In this document: positions 18,446 through 27,574 of the stretch, piece by piece | Layout: each line of letters starts with the position of its first letter | Position numbering within the stretch: the first letter of the stretch is position 1 | Origin: Thaumarchaeota archaeon UBA223 | GTDB taxonomy: Archaea; Thermoproteota; Nitrososphaeria; Nitrososphaerales; UBA57 | Direction of reading: 5' to 3' | Length of the DNA stretch: 64,000 nucleotides | Assembly (NCBI GenBank): GCA_002495905.1 | Contig: DAHJ01000035.1 | Location: 3,840-67,839, forward strand | Program-made: the position numbers and the translations under genes | Notes under the pieces: model-generated | What the model saw: the letters and a program-made list of their open reading frames with translations, nothing else | The model's database searches: none | Told to the model about the DNA's origin: nothing

Positions 18446-18469
18446 AAATAATGTAAAAACAAAGAACGA

Positions 18470-20662
18470 TTAATCTTTATCGATGAAATCTGAAGCAGGA
18501 GGTGGAGATTCCGAAAGTCCGCGTCTTTTTCTTATATCAGTAATAACAGAAGACAACATAGAATTAGGAACTTGAGACCATTCTTTGAAGTGAGTAGACC
18601 AAATTGCTTTTCCTGCAGTTGCACCACGCATTTTTTCAGATAAATCAAAGGTTTCTGCAGCAGGAACTTCGCCATGTATAATAGATAAGTGAGCCTTCTG
18701 AGTAATTTCTCCGACTTTTCCACGTTTTGAAGAGATAACTCCAGCAATTTCGCCAATTAGATCAGAAGGAGCTTTTATTTCAATTGCTTGAATTGGTTCA
18801 AGTAAAGTAGGAGTTGCAGACAGAATAGAACCAAGTAAAGCACGACGAGTAGCAGGCATTAATTGTGCATAGCTACGATGTGCTACATCTTCATGAGGTA
18901 CATAATGATGGAATGTAGCTTTTACGCCACGAACATTCTCATATGCAATAGGTCCATTACTCATTACATCATAAAAACCTGCACGAATAGAATCCATTGA
19001 TTCTTGAACATATTGAACACCTTTAGTAGCATCTACAAACATATTGCCGCCTGAATCAATTGTAACAACACGTTTTGCATCGTCACGTTCCCAACCTTCT
19101 TTCATTAATATATCCTGTAGTTCTTTTTTGTCGGTATTATCATTAATTTTTCCTGAACGAATTAACTCGATTATTGACTCGGATAATGGTTCTACACGTA
19201 AGAATAATTTATTATGGCGGTTTGGTGATTTAGCCATAATAGGACCGGCATTACCAGAAATAGTTTCACGATAATTAATCAACGGAGGTGAAGTAATGAT
19301 TTCAATTTCTTGTTCTTTCAATAGATTTGTAGCGACGTCAAGATGAAGTACACCCATACCTGCAATTAGCATTTCTCCACTTTCTTCATTAATTTTTACG
19401 ATAAGACTTGGATCTTCAATATTGAGTTTTCTCAAAGCTTCAACCAATTTTGGTAGTTCTTTAGGATGTTTAGATTCAACAGCAATAGTAACAACAGGTT
19501 CAGATACATAAGCAATCGATTCAAATTGTGCAAATCCTTTTGTAGAACTAAGAGTTTCTCCCGCTCGAGCGTGTTCTAGACCCAGTAATGCAGGGATATT
19601 ACCTGCAGTAAATTTACCAACTAATTCACGTTGATTTCCCATGAACATATTTACTGATTGAATTCTTCCATTTCTTTTAGCTCCCAAAAGTTCTACTGTA
19701 TCTCCGTCCTTTAATGTTCCAGAAAATAATCTTCCAGTAGCGACACTGCCAGCATGAGGATCTATATTGATGTTAACAATCATCATGACTGCAGGTCCAT
19801 TCTCATCACAATTAATTAGCGCTTTTCCAACTTCGCTATCTAAGTCACCTTTCCAGATTTTTGGAATTCGGTATTTTTGAGCGACGTGAGGAGCTGGATG
19901 ATGTTGAACTACCATTCCAAGAATAGCTTCGTGTAATGGAGATTCTGCTACAAGTTCGTCAACCTTATCATTATTATAAGCGTCAAAAATAGATTTGAAA
20001 TTTACTCCGGTTTTTTTAGATGTAGCAGCGCTAAAAGCCCAACGATCTTTTGCAGATCCAAATGCAATACTATTATCTTGAATGCTTACTTTCCATTTAT
20101 CCTTAAGTTCAGGTTCTGCGTATAAATCAATTAAACGATTAAATTCACTTATTACACCCATAAGATGTTCTTGCATTTTATCAGGAGTTAATCTTAATTC
20201 TTTAACCAATCTATCAATTTTATTAATATAAAGAACAGGTCGAACACGTTCTTCCAATGCTTGTCTTGTAACTGTTTCAGTTTGAGTCATTACACCTTCT
20301 ACAGCGTCAGAAACTACAACAGCTCCATCAATTGCTCGAAGACTTCTAGATACTCGTGTATTAAAATCAACATGTCCAGGAGTATCAATCATGTTAAAGA
20401 CATAAGGAGTTCCTTCTTGTTCGTGATAGAGAGTAATATTAGTAGAATTAATAGTAATACCACGTTTTTGTTCCATATCCATAGTATCTAATGCAAGAGC
20501 TTCTCCAGCAACACTAGGACTAATAATACCACAGCCAGAAAGTAAACTGTCACTCATGGTAGTTTTACCATGATCAACATGTGCAATAACACCAAAATTC
20601 CTGATTTGGTCTTTATTGCCGATAACCTTCATTATATCATTAGTTGATTTGTATTTTGGCAT
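18470..20662 (-). CDS. fusA: Translation elongation factor 2
   Basis: GTPase driving ribosomal translocation, 730 residues. G motifs: AHVDHGKTT (G1), DTPGHVDF (G3) and NKIDR (G4). The domain IV tip PHEDVAHRSYAQLMPATRR contains the His expected to carry diphthamide; the usual HRGxxQ reads HRSYAQ here. C-terminal signature RGATAGKAIWSTHFKEW fits archaeal EF-2. Monocistronic, its start 36 bp from the lysK stop on the same strand. Confidence 0.96.
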   Translation of the reverse strand: MPKYKSTNDIMKVIGNKDQIRNFGVIAHVDHGKTTMSDSLLSGCGIISPSVAGEALALDTMDMEQKRGITINSTNITLYHEQEGTPYVFNMIDTPGHVDFNTRVSRSLRAIDGAVVVSDAVEGVMTQTETVTRQALEERVRPVLYINKIDRLVKELRLTPDKMQEHLMGVISEFNRLIDLYAEPELKDKWKVSIQDNSIAFGSAKDRWAFSAATSKKTGVNFKSIFDAYNNDKVDELVAESPLHEAILGMVVQHHPAPHVAQKYRIPKIWKGDLDSEVGKALINCDENGPAVMMIVNINIDPHAGSVATGRLFSGTLKDGDTVELLGAKRNGRIQSVNMFMGNQRELVGKFTAGNIPALLGLEHARAGETLSSTKGFAQFESIAYVSEPVVTIAVESKHPKELPKLVEALRKLNIEDPSLIVKINEESGEMLIAGMGVLHLDVATNLLKEQEIEIITSPPLINYRETISGNAGPIMAKSPNRHNKLFLRVEPLSESIIELIRSGKINDNTDKKELQDILMKEGWERDDAKRVVTIDSGGNMFVDATKGVQYVQESMDSIRAGFYDVMSNGPIAYENVRGVKATFHHYVPHEDVAHRSYAQLMPATRRALLGSILSATPTLLEPIQAIEIKAPSDLIGEIAGVISSKRGKVGEITQKAHLSIIHGEVPAAETFDLSEKMRGATAGKAIWSTHFKEWSQVPNSMLSSVITDIRKRRGLSESPPPASDFIDKD

Positions 20663-20698
20663 ACACTACACTGATATGTTAATGAAAAAGATACATTA

Positions 20699-21991
20699 TT
20701 AAATCCTTTGAAGAAGGTCGAAAATATTTTCAATTGAATTTTGGTATATATCAATTGAAGTAAGAAATTCATCAATCATTATATTTTCATTAGAAGTGTG
20801 TGAAAGATGAGGATTTCCCGGTCCATATGTCAGTACAGGGATATTCATTTGATTTCCAAGAAGATTCATATCACCTGTTCCAGTTTTATGGACAAATTTA
20901 GGTTTTAAATTAAGTTTTTTAATAATAGCTCTACTCACAGAACGGCTAACAACAGACGATTTAGAACACTCAAAAGCAGGAGTAGAATCAATAATTTCAT
21001 AATTAAAAATAGATTGTAAGTTTTCTTCAGAAGTAAATTTAGTGTTATAATTTGATACAATTTCTGATATTTTTTCAGTGATTTGTTCAGGATTATAATT
21101 GAAAGGATAACGAATATCACATATCAAATTGCAATTTCCAGGCATAACATTATCTGCAATACCTCCTTCAATTTGAGTTAAACAAGAAGTAATTTGTTTA
21201 TAGTGATTGTCATTATTGGTTTGGATTTCTGATTGAATTTCACTCCATAATTGAAACAATAATTCTATAGAATTATGAGACATCCAAGGAGCACTTGCGT
21301 GAACAGGAGGAGTATCGCAAGTAAATTTAATAGAATATCTTCCTTTATACCCTACAGTAATTTTATCGATACCGCTAGGCTCGCCAAAGATTGCACAATC
21401 AGGTTGAATATTTCCTTTAAGTAATTCTCTAATCCCTTTACCAGTACCTTCTTCATCAGTTACTGCTGAAAAGATAATTTTTCCAGAATTCAATTTATCT
21501 TTAAAGGTAGATGCAGCAATAAGCATTGAGATTAAGGGAGATTTAGCGTCAGAAGCTCCTCTTCCATAGATTGCATTATCTTTAATCTGAACATTAATTT
21601 GTCCTGGAACTGTGTCCATATGTCCGCAAAGTAGTAAGGTAGGAGAGCCACTTCCAATTTCGCCAAAAACATTATTCGCGGAATCACGATAAATATTATT
21701 GAAACCAAAATTAGTCAGAGTCTCGAATAAGAAATCAGACATATTTTTTTCTTCACCAGAAGGAGAATACAATCTCAAAGCATTTTCTAATAACGTAAGA
21801 TAATAATCATACAAAGGTTGGTCATCTCCCAATGTAACCGTAAAATTCTCAATTGCTCCCGATGAAACAAGTTTTTCTATACGTGCCCTAACACTAGCTT
21901 CGGATTTATTTACATGTTTGGCAATTACAGTATTAGGAGTCCTAGAATCCTTTGTAAGAATTTTTATTATAGTTTTATCAACATCGTCCAT
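20699..21991 (-). CDS. lysK: [LysW]-lysine/ornithine hydrolase LysK with N-terminal Lrp-type HTH
   Basis: Releases lysine (or ornithine) from the LysW carrier, last step of the carrier-bound pathway. The M20 metallopeptidase core starts near residue 62 (YSPSGEEKNMS). Zinc residues are seen in LLCGHMDTVPG, GRGASDAKSP, TDEEGTGKG and PHLSHTSNE. Ahead of it, residues 2-55 form a complete Lrp/AsnC-type helix-turn-helix (DDVDKTIIKILTKDSRTPN...KSEASVRARIEKLVSSGAI). The frame is open throughout; downstream internal TTG codons could start a stand-alone LysK, but the HTH is in frame and starts at ATG 6 nt after lysJ. At 430 residues it is clearly longer than the family norm of ~350. Confidence 0.92.
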   Translation of the reverse strand: MDDVDKTIIKILTKDSRTPNTVIAKHVNKSEASVRARIEKLVSSGAIENFTVTLGDDQPLYDYYLTLLENALRLYSPSGEEKNMSDFLFETLTNFGFNNIYRDSANNVFGEIGSGSPTLLLCGHMDTVPGQINVQIKDNAIYGRGASDAKSPLISMLIAASTFKDKLNSGKIIFSAVTDEEGTGKGIRELLKGNIQPDCAIFGEPSGIDKITVGYKGRYSIKFTCDTPPVHASAPWMSHNSIELLFQLWSEIQSEIQTNNDNHYKQITSCLTQIEGGIADNVMPGNCNLICDIRYPFNYNPEQITEKISEIVSNYNTKFTSEENLQSIFNYEIIDSTPAFECSKSSVVSRSVSRAIIKKLNLKPKFVHKTGTGDMNLLGNQMNIPVLTYGPGNPHLSHTSNENIMIDEFLTSIDIYQNSIENIFDLLQRI

Positions 21992-21997
21992 TATAAT

Positions 21998-23176
21998 TTA
22001 TTCCTTTTTTGAATTATTGTGTAAAGTATCTAGAATTTGTAATGCAGAATTAACTTGTGTTTCTGTCAATGTTAATGGAGGAAGAAATCTCAATGTTGTT
22101 CTTCCAGAATAGAGCATAATCAAACCATTGTTTAATCCATCAAATAATAAATTCTTTATTGGGAATTTTGATTCTAAGGCAAGCATTAATCCAAGTCCAC
22201 GAACATCACGTATAGAATCATATTCAGATTTTAGTTTTTTAAGACCGTTAAGAAAAATTTGACCAGATTTTGCTGCATTCTCAACAACATTATTGGCTGA
22301 TAAGAATTCAATAGATGCATTAATTGCAGAGGATGTTAATGGGTTGCCGCCAAACGTAGTAGTATGCTCTCCAAGAGAGAAATTTGTAGAATCTTTCCTA
22401 GAGATCATTGCGCCAACAGGCATTCCTCCAGCTAGACCTTTTCCTATACATAAAATATCAGGAATCAACCCATAATGTTCATGAGCCCACATTTTACCAG
22501 TTCTTCCTAAACCAGTTTGAATTTCATCAACAACCAGTAAAACATCGTGTTTCTTACATTGTTCTTGTAATTGTTTGAAATATTCCACTGATGCAAATTT
22601 GACGCCATTTTCACCTTGAATTACTTCAAGAAATACAGCTCCAGTGTCACTAGTAATTTTTGATAATGAGTCAGAATCTCCAAAAGGAATGAAATCAACA
22701 TCATCAAGAAGAGGTTGGAATGATTTTTTGTATTTCGGAATCCATGTTAAAGACAATGAGCCAATTGTTTTACCATGATAAGAACCCGACATAGAGATAA
22801 TTTTATCTTTAGAGTGTTTTTTACAGAGTTTCAATGCAGCTTCTACTGCTTCAGCTCCACTATTACACAAATATATATTATTCAGATGCTTAGGAGTAAT
22901 TTTATTAATATTAATTGAAGCATTAGCTCTTTGTTCATTATAAAATGAACCATGGCAACTCGTTAGTTGTTTTGCCTGGTCACTAATCGCTTTAACAATT
23001 CTTTCATTAGAATGTCCTAATAAAGAAACTCCATATCCTGCCATTAAGTCTAAATATTTTTTACCTGAAGAATCCCAAATATAACAATCTTCTCCTTTGT
23101 CTAGAATAATTGGAAACTTTTGATATACAGGAGCAAGATATTGATCTTCAATATCAATTAATTCTTTATCATTCAT
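21998..23176 (-). CDS. lysJ: [LysW]-aminoadipate/glutamate semialdehyde aminotransferase LysJ
   Basis: Class III PLP aminotransferase of the ArgD/LysJ type, 392 residues. The PLP lysine is in LCIGKGLAGGMPVGAM, the cofactor Asp in LLVVDEIQTGLGRTGK, and GSYHGKTIGSLSLT binds phosphate. It converts the LysW-bound semialdehyde into LysW-bound lysine or ornithine. Its start overlaps the lysZ stop by 8 nt, and the lysK start follows its stop by 6 nt, so it is tightly coupled within the operon. Confidence 0.92.
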   Translation of the reverse strand: MNDKELIDIEDQYLAPVYQKFPIILDKGEDCYIWDSSGKKYLDLMAGYGVSLLGHSNERIVKAISDQAKQLTSCHGSFYNEQRANASININKITPKHLNNIYLCNSGAEAVEAALKLCKKHSKDKIISMSGSYHGKTIGSLSLTWIPKYKKSFQPLLDDVDFIPFGDSDSLSKITSDTGAVFLEVIQGENGVKFASVEYFKQLQEQCKKHDVLLVVDEIQTGLGRTGKMWAHEHYGLIPDILCIGKGLAGGMPVGAMISRKDSTNFSLGEHTTTFGGNPLTSSAINASIEFLSANNVVENAAKSGQIFLNGLKKLKSEYDSIRDVRGLGLMLALESKFPIKNLLFDGLNNGLIMLYSGRTTLRFLPPLTLTETQVNSALQILDTLHNNSKKE

Positions 23177-23978
23177 TAGTAATCACCGTACAATTAGAAT
23201 GATCAATGGCAGAAGAAATTGGATTGTCTACTAGTCCAGATGCAATTATTCCTTGATTAACACCATTTTCCAATGATTCAATACAAGAAATTAATTTTTG
23301 TTCCATACCAAAACCAAGTTCGGGAAGAATTTCTTTAGATTGTGAAAGATTAAGAGTAGACACAAGTTTATCATTTAATGAAATTCCATCAACGTCGGTA
23401 AGAAATATAACGCGATCTGCTTTGATATGAGCAGCAATATTTGAAGCAGCGCGATCTCCATTTACATTCAGAACTTCAGATTCGTCACTTATTGCAACAG
23501 GAGAGATTACAGGGAGATAATCAGATTTAATCAAATCATTAAGAAGTTTAGTATTGACATTTTGTATTTTACCTGTAAATCCTCCTTCAATAGCTCTTTT
23601 TCTATTTCTTTCGTCAATAATCAAGAGTTTTTTCTTACGAATTGCACTTAATATTTTGCCATCAATTCCTCCCAATCCTACTGCATTAACACCCAGAGAT
23701 TGTAAAGATACTACGATTTCTTTATTGATTTTTCCGCACATAACCATCATAAAAATAGAGGCAGTTTCTTTGTCCGTATATCTGCTCTTTACACCAGAAG
23801 GCGAAACAATAAATTCTTGTTTCTTACCTAATTTCTCAGCAATATTAGTTACAGTATTTCCTCCACCATGAACAACAATAAGAGGTTCAATCTGAGAAAG
23901 ATTCTTTATATCTTCAAATAGATTTGCAGTGAGACCTTTACTATGAAGGCTTCCGCCAATTTTTACAACAGTTACCAT
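23169..23978 (-). CDS. lysZ: [LysW]-aminoadipate/glutamate kinase LysZ
   Basis: Amino-acid kinase fold, 269 residues, phosphorylating the side-chain carboxylate of LysW-bound aminoadipate or glutamate. N-terminal VKIGGSLH and VVHGGGNTV are the phosphate-binding loops of the NAGK family; ISPVAISDESEVLNVNGDRA and VIFLTDVDGI follow in order. It lies between lysY (5 nt) and lysJ (8 nt overlap). Confidence 0.93.
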   Translation of the reverse strand: MVTVVKIGGSLHSKGLTANLFEDIKNLSQIEPLIVVHGGGNTVTNIAEKLGKKQEFIVSPSGVKSRYTDKETASIFMMVMCGKINKEIVVSLQSLGVNAVGLGGIDGKILSAIRKKKLLIIDERNRKRAIEGGFTGKIQNVNTKLLNDLIKSDYLPVISPVAISDESEVLNVNGDRAASNIAAHIKADRVIFLTDVDGISLNDKLVSTLNLSQSKEILPELGFGMEQKLISCIESLENGVNQGIIASGLVDNPISSAIDHSNCTVITNE

Positions 23979-23983
23979 TTAGA

Positions 23984-25036
23984 TCACATCGGATGAATTC
24001 CAGGAGTCCATAAACCTGAAGTTTCAGAAAATCCAGCCATAAGATTCATATTTTGTATAGCAGTACCTGCAGCTCCTTTAATCAAATTATCGGATGAAGA
24101 CATTATGACAAGCCTTGATGCAGATTTATCATATGCAAATCCAATATCACAGAAATTAGAGCCAACAAGAAGTTTAGGATCAGGGTATTTATACAAACCT
24201 TTTTTATCTGCGATAAGTCTGACAAAAGGTGAATCAGAATAGAATTGTCTAAATGATTTCCATACATCCACTTCACTAATATCAGAATTAATAGATGCAT
24301 ATGAAGTACATAAAATTCCACGAACAAGATTTACTGAATGAACAGAAAGGGAGACATTAATTATATTGTCCGAAAGATTTGAAAGTTCCTGATCTATTTC
24401 AGCAGTATGTCTATGAGCATAAGGTTTGAATGGACGAATTACACCATACCTATTTGCATGGTGTGAACCTGCAGTTGGTTTGACTCCAGCTCCAGAAGAA
24501 CCAACTTTTGAATCTATAATTATATTTGAAGGGTTAATAATTTTATCTTTAATTAATGGAGATAAAGCAAGAATTGAAGTCAATGCGGTACAACCTGGAG
24601 TAGATGTGAATTTACTGGACTTTATTGAATCTCTATGAAGTTCTGGCAATCCAAAAGTAAATGAATCTAATAAGTCAGGAAGAGGATGTGTATACCCATA
24701 CCATTTGTCATACATATCAGCATTAGATAATCTATAATCAGCACTCATATCAACAATTTTCACACCTGAATTAATGAGTTCCTGCATAAACTCATATGAA
24801 CTTCCGTGAGGAGCTGCAGTAAATAATAGATCACATTGGTCTGAAACTTTTGATGAGTCAAATAGAGAGAACTTCACATCAGTGAATCCTTTAAGATTAG
24901 GATGAATTTTGTGTAAGAATTGTCCGTCATATTGTCTTGATGTGGCAAAAGAAAGTTCAACTTCAGGATGATTAAGAATTAGTCTCAGTAATTCTCCGCC
25001 TACATAACCTGATGCTCCCATAATTCCAATTTTCAT
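23984..25036 (-). CDS. lysY: [LysW]-aminoadipate/glutamate phosphate reductase LysY
   Basis: NADPH-dependent reductase of the ArgC/LysY type, 350 residues. The Rossmann loop is GIMGASGYVGGELLRL, the catalytic Cys lies in STPGCTALTSILAL, and SHHANRYGVIRPFKPYAHRHTAEI gives the conserved His region (shown here as separate short motifs HHANRYG and YAHRHTAEI). It makes the LysW-bound semialdehyde for LysJ. Gaps to lysX and lysZ are 6 and 5 nt. Confidence 0.93.
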   Translation of the reverse strand: MKIGIMGASGYVGGELLRLILNHPEVELSFATSRQYDGQFLHKIHPNLKGFTDVKFSLFDSSKVSDQCDLLFTAAPHGSSYEFMQELINSGVKIVDMSADYRLSNADMYDKWYGYTHPLPDLLDSFTFGLPELHRDSIKSSKFTSTPGCTALTSILALSPLIKDKIINPSNIIIDSKVGSSGAGVKPTAGSHHANRYGVIRPFKPYAHRHTAEIDQELSNLSDNIINVSLSVHSVNLVRGILCTSYASINSDISEVDVWKSFRQFYSDSPFVRLIADKKGLYKYPDPKLLVGSNFCDIGFAYDKSASRLVIMSSSDNLIKGAAGTAIQNMNLMAGFSETSGLWTPGIHPM

Positions 25037-25042
25037 TACAAA

Positions 25043-25909
25043 TTACCTCTTAGAAATGTTATCAACATAGTCTACAATTTTGTATGCTATATTTTCTTTG
25101 GTGAATTTAGAAACTCCCTTGAATTCAACATTATTATTAATTTCGTGAACCAAAAAGCCATCGTCACTTTCCATTAAATCAACGCCAAGTATACCACCGC
25201 CAACAGATTTAGAGGCTTTAAGAACAATTTCCTCTAGATCTTTAGTTATTGGACATTCCTCAACTTTTGCTCCAAGTGAAAAATTTGTTCTCCAATCGTC
25301 ATTAGAAGAATAACGATATTCTGCGCCAACAACTTCGTCTCCAACGACAACAGTTCTAATATCCCTAGGCGGTCTATTTACATGTTGTTGGACATAAAAG
25401 ATTTTAGAGAATAATCCATCGTCGTTATATCTCATTTCAATTAATGCTTTGGCAGAATCTTTATCATTCAATTTAACCACACCTCTGCCCCAGCTACCAA
25501 CTATAGGTTTTAGAACTGAAGGATAACCTAATTCTTCAACTGAATCTTCGGCAGATTTATCTGAAAAACTAAATAACGTAAGAGGAGTTTTAATACCAGA
25601 TTCTTCAAATTGCAGAGTTGATAAGAATTTATTTCCACAAACCCTACTAGTATTAGAACTATTAACTACCAAACAGCCTTTGGATTCGAGATAATGAGCA
25701 ATAAGCATGCCACGGTAATGACTAATACATCTTTGAAGTACAGTAGTGCCAAATGAAGAATCAATTGATTCATCAGAGTCATCACTACGTAAGACAAGTG
25801 ATTTGGCGTCATATTTATCAAATGGTATGTTTTTTGCTTCAAATGCACTGAAAAGTTCTTTTTCTTCCCAACGCACTCGATCATAAATAATACTAATACG
25901 ATTACCCAT
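25043..25909 (-). CDS. lysX: LysW ligase LysX/ArgX (ATP-grasp)
   Basis: ATP-grasp ligase joining the alpha-amino group of aminoadipate or glutamate to the C-terminal glutamate of LysW. Seen: YPSVLKPIVGSWGRGVVKL (ATP-binding), YVQQHVNRPPRDIRTVVVGD, and the metal-binding LMESDDGFLVHEINNNVEFKG. I set the start at ATG 25909 (MGNRISIIYDRVRWEE, 288 residues), one base after the lysW stop; an in-frame upstream TTG would run into lysW. The sequence alone does not tell me whether it is specific for aminoadipate, glutamate or both. Confidence 0.93.
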   Translation of the reverse strand: MGNRISIIYDRVRWEEKELFSAFEAKNIPFDKYDAKSLVLRSDDSDESIDSSFGTTVLQRCISHYRGMLIAHYLESKGCLVVNSSNTSRVCGNKFLSTLQFEESGIKTPLTLFSFSDKSAEDSVEELGYPSVLKPIVGSWGRGVVKLNDKDSAKALIEMRYNDDGLFSKIFYVQQHVNRPPRDIRTVVVGDEVVGAEYRYSSNDDWRTNFSLGAKVEECPITKDLEEIVLKASKSVGGGILGVDLMESDDGFLVHEINNNVEFKGVSKFTKENIAYKIVDYVDNISKR

Positions 25910-25910
25910 A

Positions 25911-26084
25911 CTATTCACCCCAGTCTTCACCAACTGATTCTGCAGGCGATAATGTAACATTATTTGAATCTATTTTACTAACTTCAAATTCATTACCACA
26001 ATCAGGACAACTTATAATTTCTCCAACTACAACGTCGTCTAGAATCTGCATTGTTGCATCACAATCTTGACATTTTTGCTCCAT
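25911..26084 (-). CDS. lysW: Amino-group carrier protein LysW
   Basis: A 57-residue acidic carrier that protects the alpha-amino group during lysine/arginine synthesis. It has an N-terminal zinc ribbon (CQDCD...CPDCG) and ends in the hallmark EDWGE, whose terminal Glu is the attachment point. It lies exactly between argH (1-nt overlap, TAATG) and lysX. The ATG is preceded at 7 nt by a strong GGAGGTG ribosome site, as suits a carrier needed in excess over its enzymes. Confidence 0.95.
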   Translation of the reverse strand: MEQKCQDCDATMQILDDVVVGEIISCPDCGNEFEVSKIDSNNVTLSPAESVGEDWGE

Positions 26085-27574
26085 TAATTTCCACCTCCTG
26101 ATAGATTTTTTATTGATTTCTCAATTAGAAATTCAGATTTATTAATTAAATTTTGTTGTTTTTTAATAAATTTAGATGAATTAGCAAGAGATATTTTTCT
26201 AATCTTAATCATTCTATTACTTTCAGAAGTAGAAGGAGCGCCTTTTGTTGTTTTAGAATTGACGTTTTTATTGTAATTAAAGATTGAATCGATTTCATCA
26301 AGAGTTATTTTAATTGTTTTGCCAGTAATTTTTTTAGTAACTTTTAGAAGATCTTCCTTTACCAGATTAGATAATTTTTCATTAGAATCAACAGATGCTT
26401 TTGACAATGTACCAACAATATGGTGTGATTGTCTGAAGGATATATCATAATTTGATGCAAGGTAATTAGCTAAATCAGCAGCTATCATAGTATCATCTAG
26501 ATTGTTAGACATTGACTCCTTGTTAAATTTACAGTTTGAAAGCATATTAGATAATAATTTTATGGAGGACAAAGATTTATCAAGAGAATTCCACAATCTT
26601 GGAGTTAAATCTTGAATGTCAATACTATAGCCCAAAGTGAGTGATTTAACTATAGCAATAGAGGCAACTAGATCTCCGATAATAATTGAAGATTTAGATC
26701 TAATCAATTCTGCAATAACTGGGTTCTTTTTTTGAGGCATTATACTGCTAGTTGAACTGAATTCGTCGGAGATTTCAACATATGAAAATTCAGATGTGCT
26801 CCAAAGAACTAATTCATTAACAATCTTTTCAACATTAAGCATCAATAAAGCGAGATTAGACATTAATTCAATGCAAAAATCACGCGTAGTTGTTGCATCA
26901 ATAGAATTTTCAACTAGTCCATTGAATCCAAGTAATTTTGCGACAAAATCACGATCAACATTAACAATTACAGAAGCTATTGCACCTGAACCTTGAGGAG
27001 ATTTATTTACCCTATGATAGGTTTCTTGAAACCTTTCAACATCTCTAGATAAAGAATCATAATGAGCAAGAAGATTATGTGAAAGAGTTACTATTTGTGC
27101 ATGTTGAAGATGAGTAAAAGAAGGCATTAAATAATCAGTATGAGATTTAGCTAGTGAAAGAATAACTTTCTGTAAATCATGAATGTTAGTCAAAAGATCA
27201 AGAATAAATTGACGAGAAGTAATTCTGATTGCAGATGCGACCTGATCATTTCTACTTTTAGCAAGATTAAGTTGACCGCCCATCTCACTACCAATACGGT
27301 CAATAACGAATGATTCGACATTCATATGAACATCTTCAAGATTAGAATCAAGTTGGAATGAATCATCAATTGATTTTAGAGTCTTAATACATTTTGATGT
27401 AGTTTTTTTATCAATAATTTTTTTCTTATTTAACATAAGTAAATGAGCAATATTGATTTGTTTGACAGAATTGAGAATCAATTTATCATCGTCCACAGAA
27501 CTAATGAAAGAAGAGGCTAGATCAGAAGTTTTGGAAAGTCTGTTACCTCTCAATAAATCAACTTTATTAGTCAT
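26084..27574 (-). CDS. argH: Argininosuccinate lyase
   Basis: Cleaves argininosuccinate to arginine and fumarate, final step of arginine synthesis; 496 residues, fumarase/aspartase superfamily. The signature loop is SSIMPQKKNPVIAELIR; earlier conserved parts are DVHMNVESFV, LAKSRNDQVAS and SFTHLQHAQ. It overlaps argG by 4 nt and lysW by 1 nt. A ribosome site (AAGGAGAT) lies in the argG tail. Being in the LysW operon links that pathway to arginine. Confidence 0.95.
   Translation of the reverse strand: MTNKVDLLRGNRLSKTSDLASSFISSVDDDKLILNSVKQINIAHLLMLNKKKIIDKKTTSKCIKTLKSIDDSFQLDSNLEDVHMNVESFVIDRIGSEMGGQLNLAKSRNDQVASAIRITSRQFILDLLTNIHDLQKVILSLAKSHTDYLMPSFTHLQHAQIVTLSHNLLAHYDSLSRDVERFQETYHRVNKSPQGSGAIASVIVNVDRDFVAKLLGFNGLVENSIDATTTRDFCIELMSNLALLMLNVEKIVNELVLWSTSEFSYVEISDEFSSTSSIMPQKKNPVIAELIRSKSSIIIGDLVASIAIVKSLTLGYSIDIQDLTPRLWNSLDKSLSSIKLLSNMLSNCKFNKESMSNNLDDTMIAADLANYLASNYDISFRQSHHIVGTLSKASVDSNEKLSNLVKEDLLKVTKKITGKTIKITLDEIDSIFNYNKNVNSKTTKGAPSTSESNRMIKIRKISLANSSKFIKKQQNLINKSEFLIEKSIKNLSGGGN
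26092..26098 (-). promoter_or_regulatory. Strong ribosome binding site of lysW
   Basis: GGAGGTG on the minus strand, 7 nt ahead of the lysW ATG and inside the last codons of argH. It is the strongest Shine-Dalgarno sequence noticed in the window, where most starts are leaderless or weak. Confidence 0.7.

Noticed and set aside
21780..21835. Possibility that the HTH and LysK are two genes
   Set aside because: No stop codon or good ribosome site lies between the HTH and the peptidase core; in-frame TTG codons exist, so an internal start cannot be excluded, but a single fused protein is the simpler reading.
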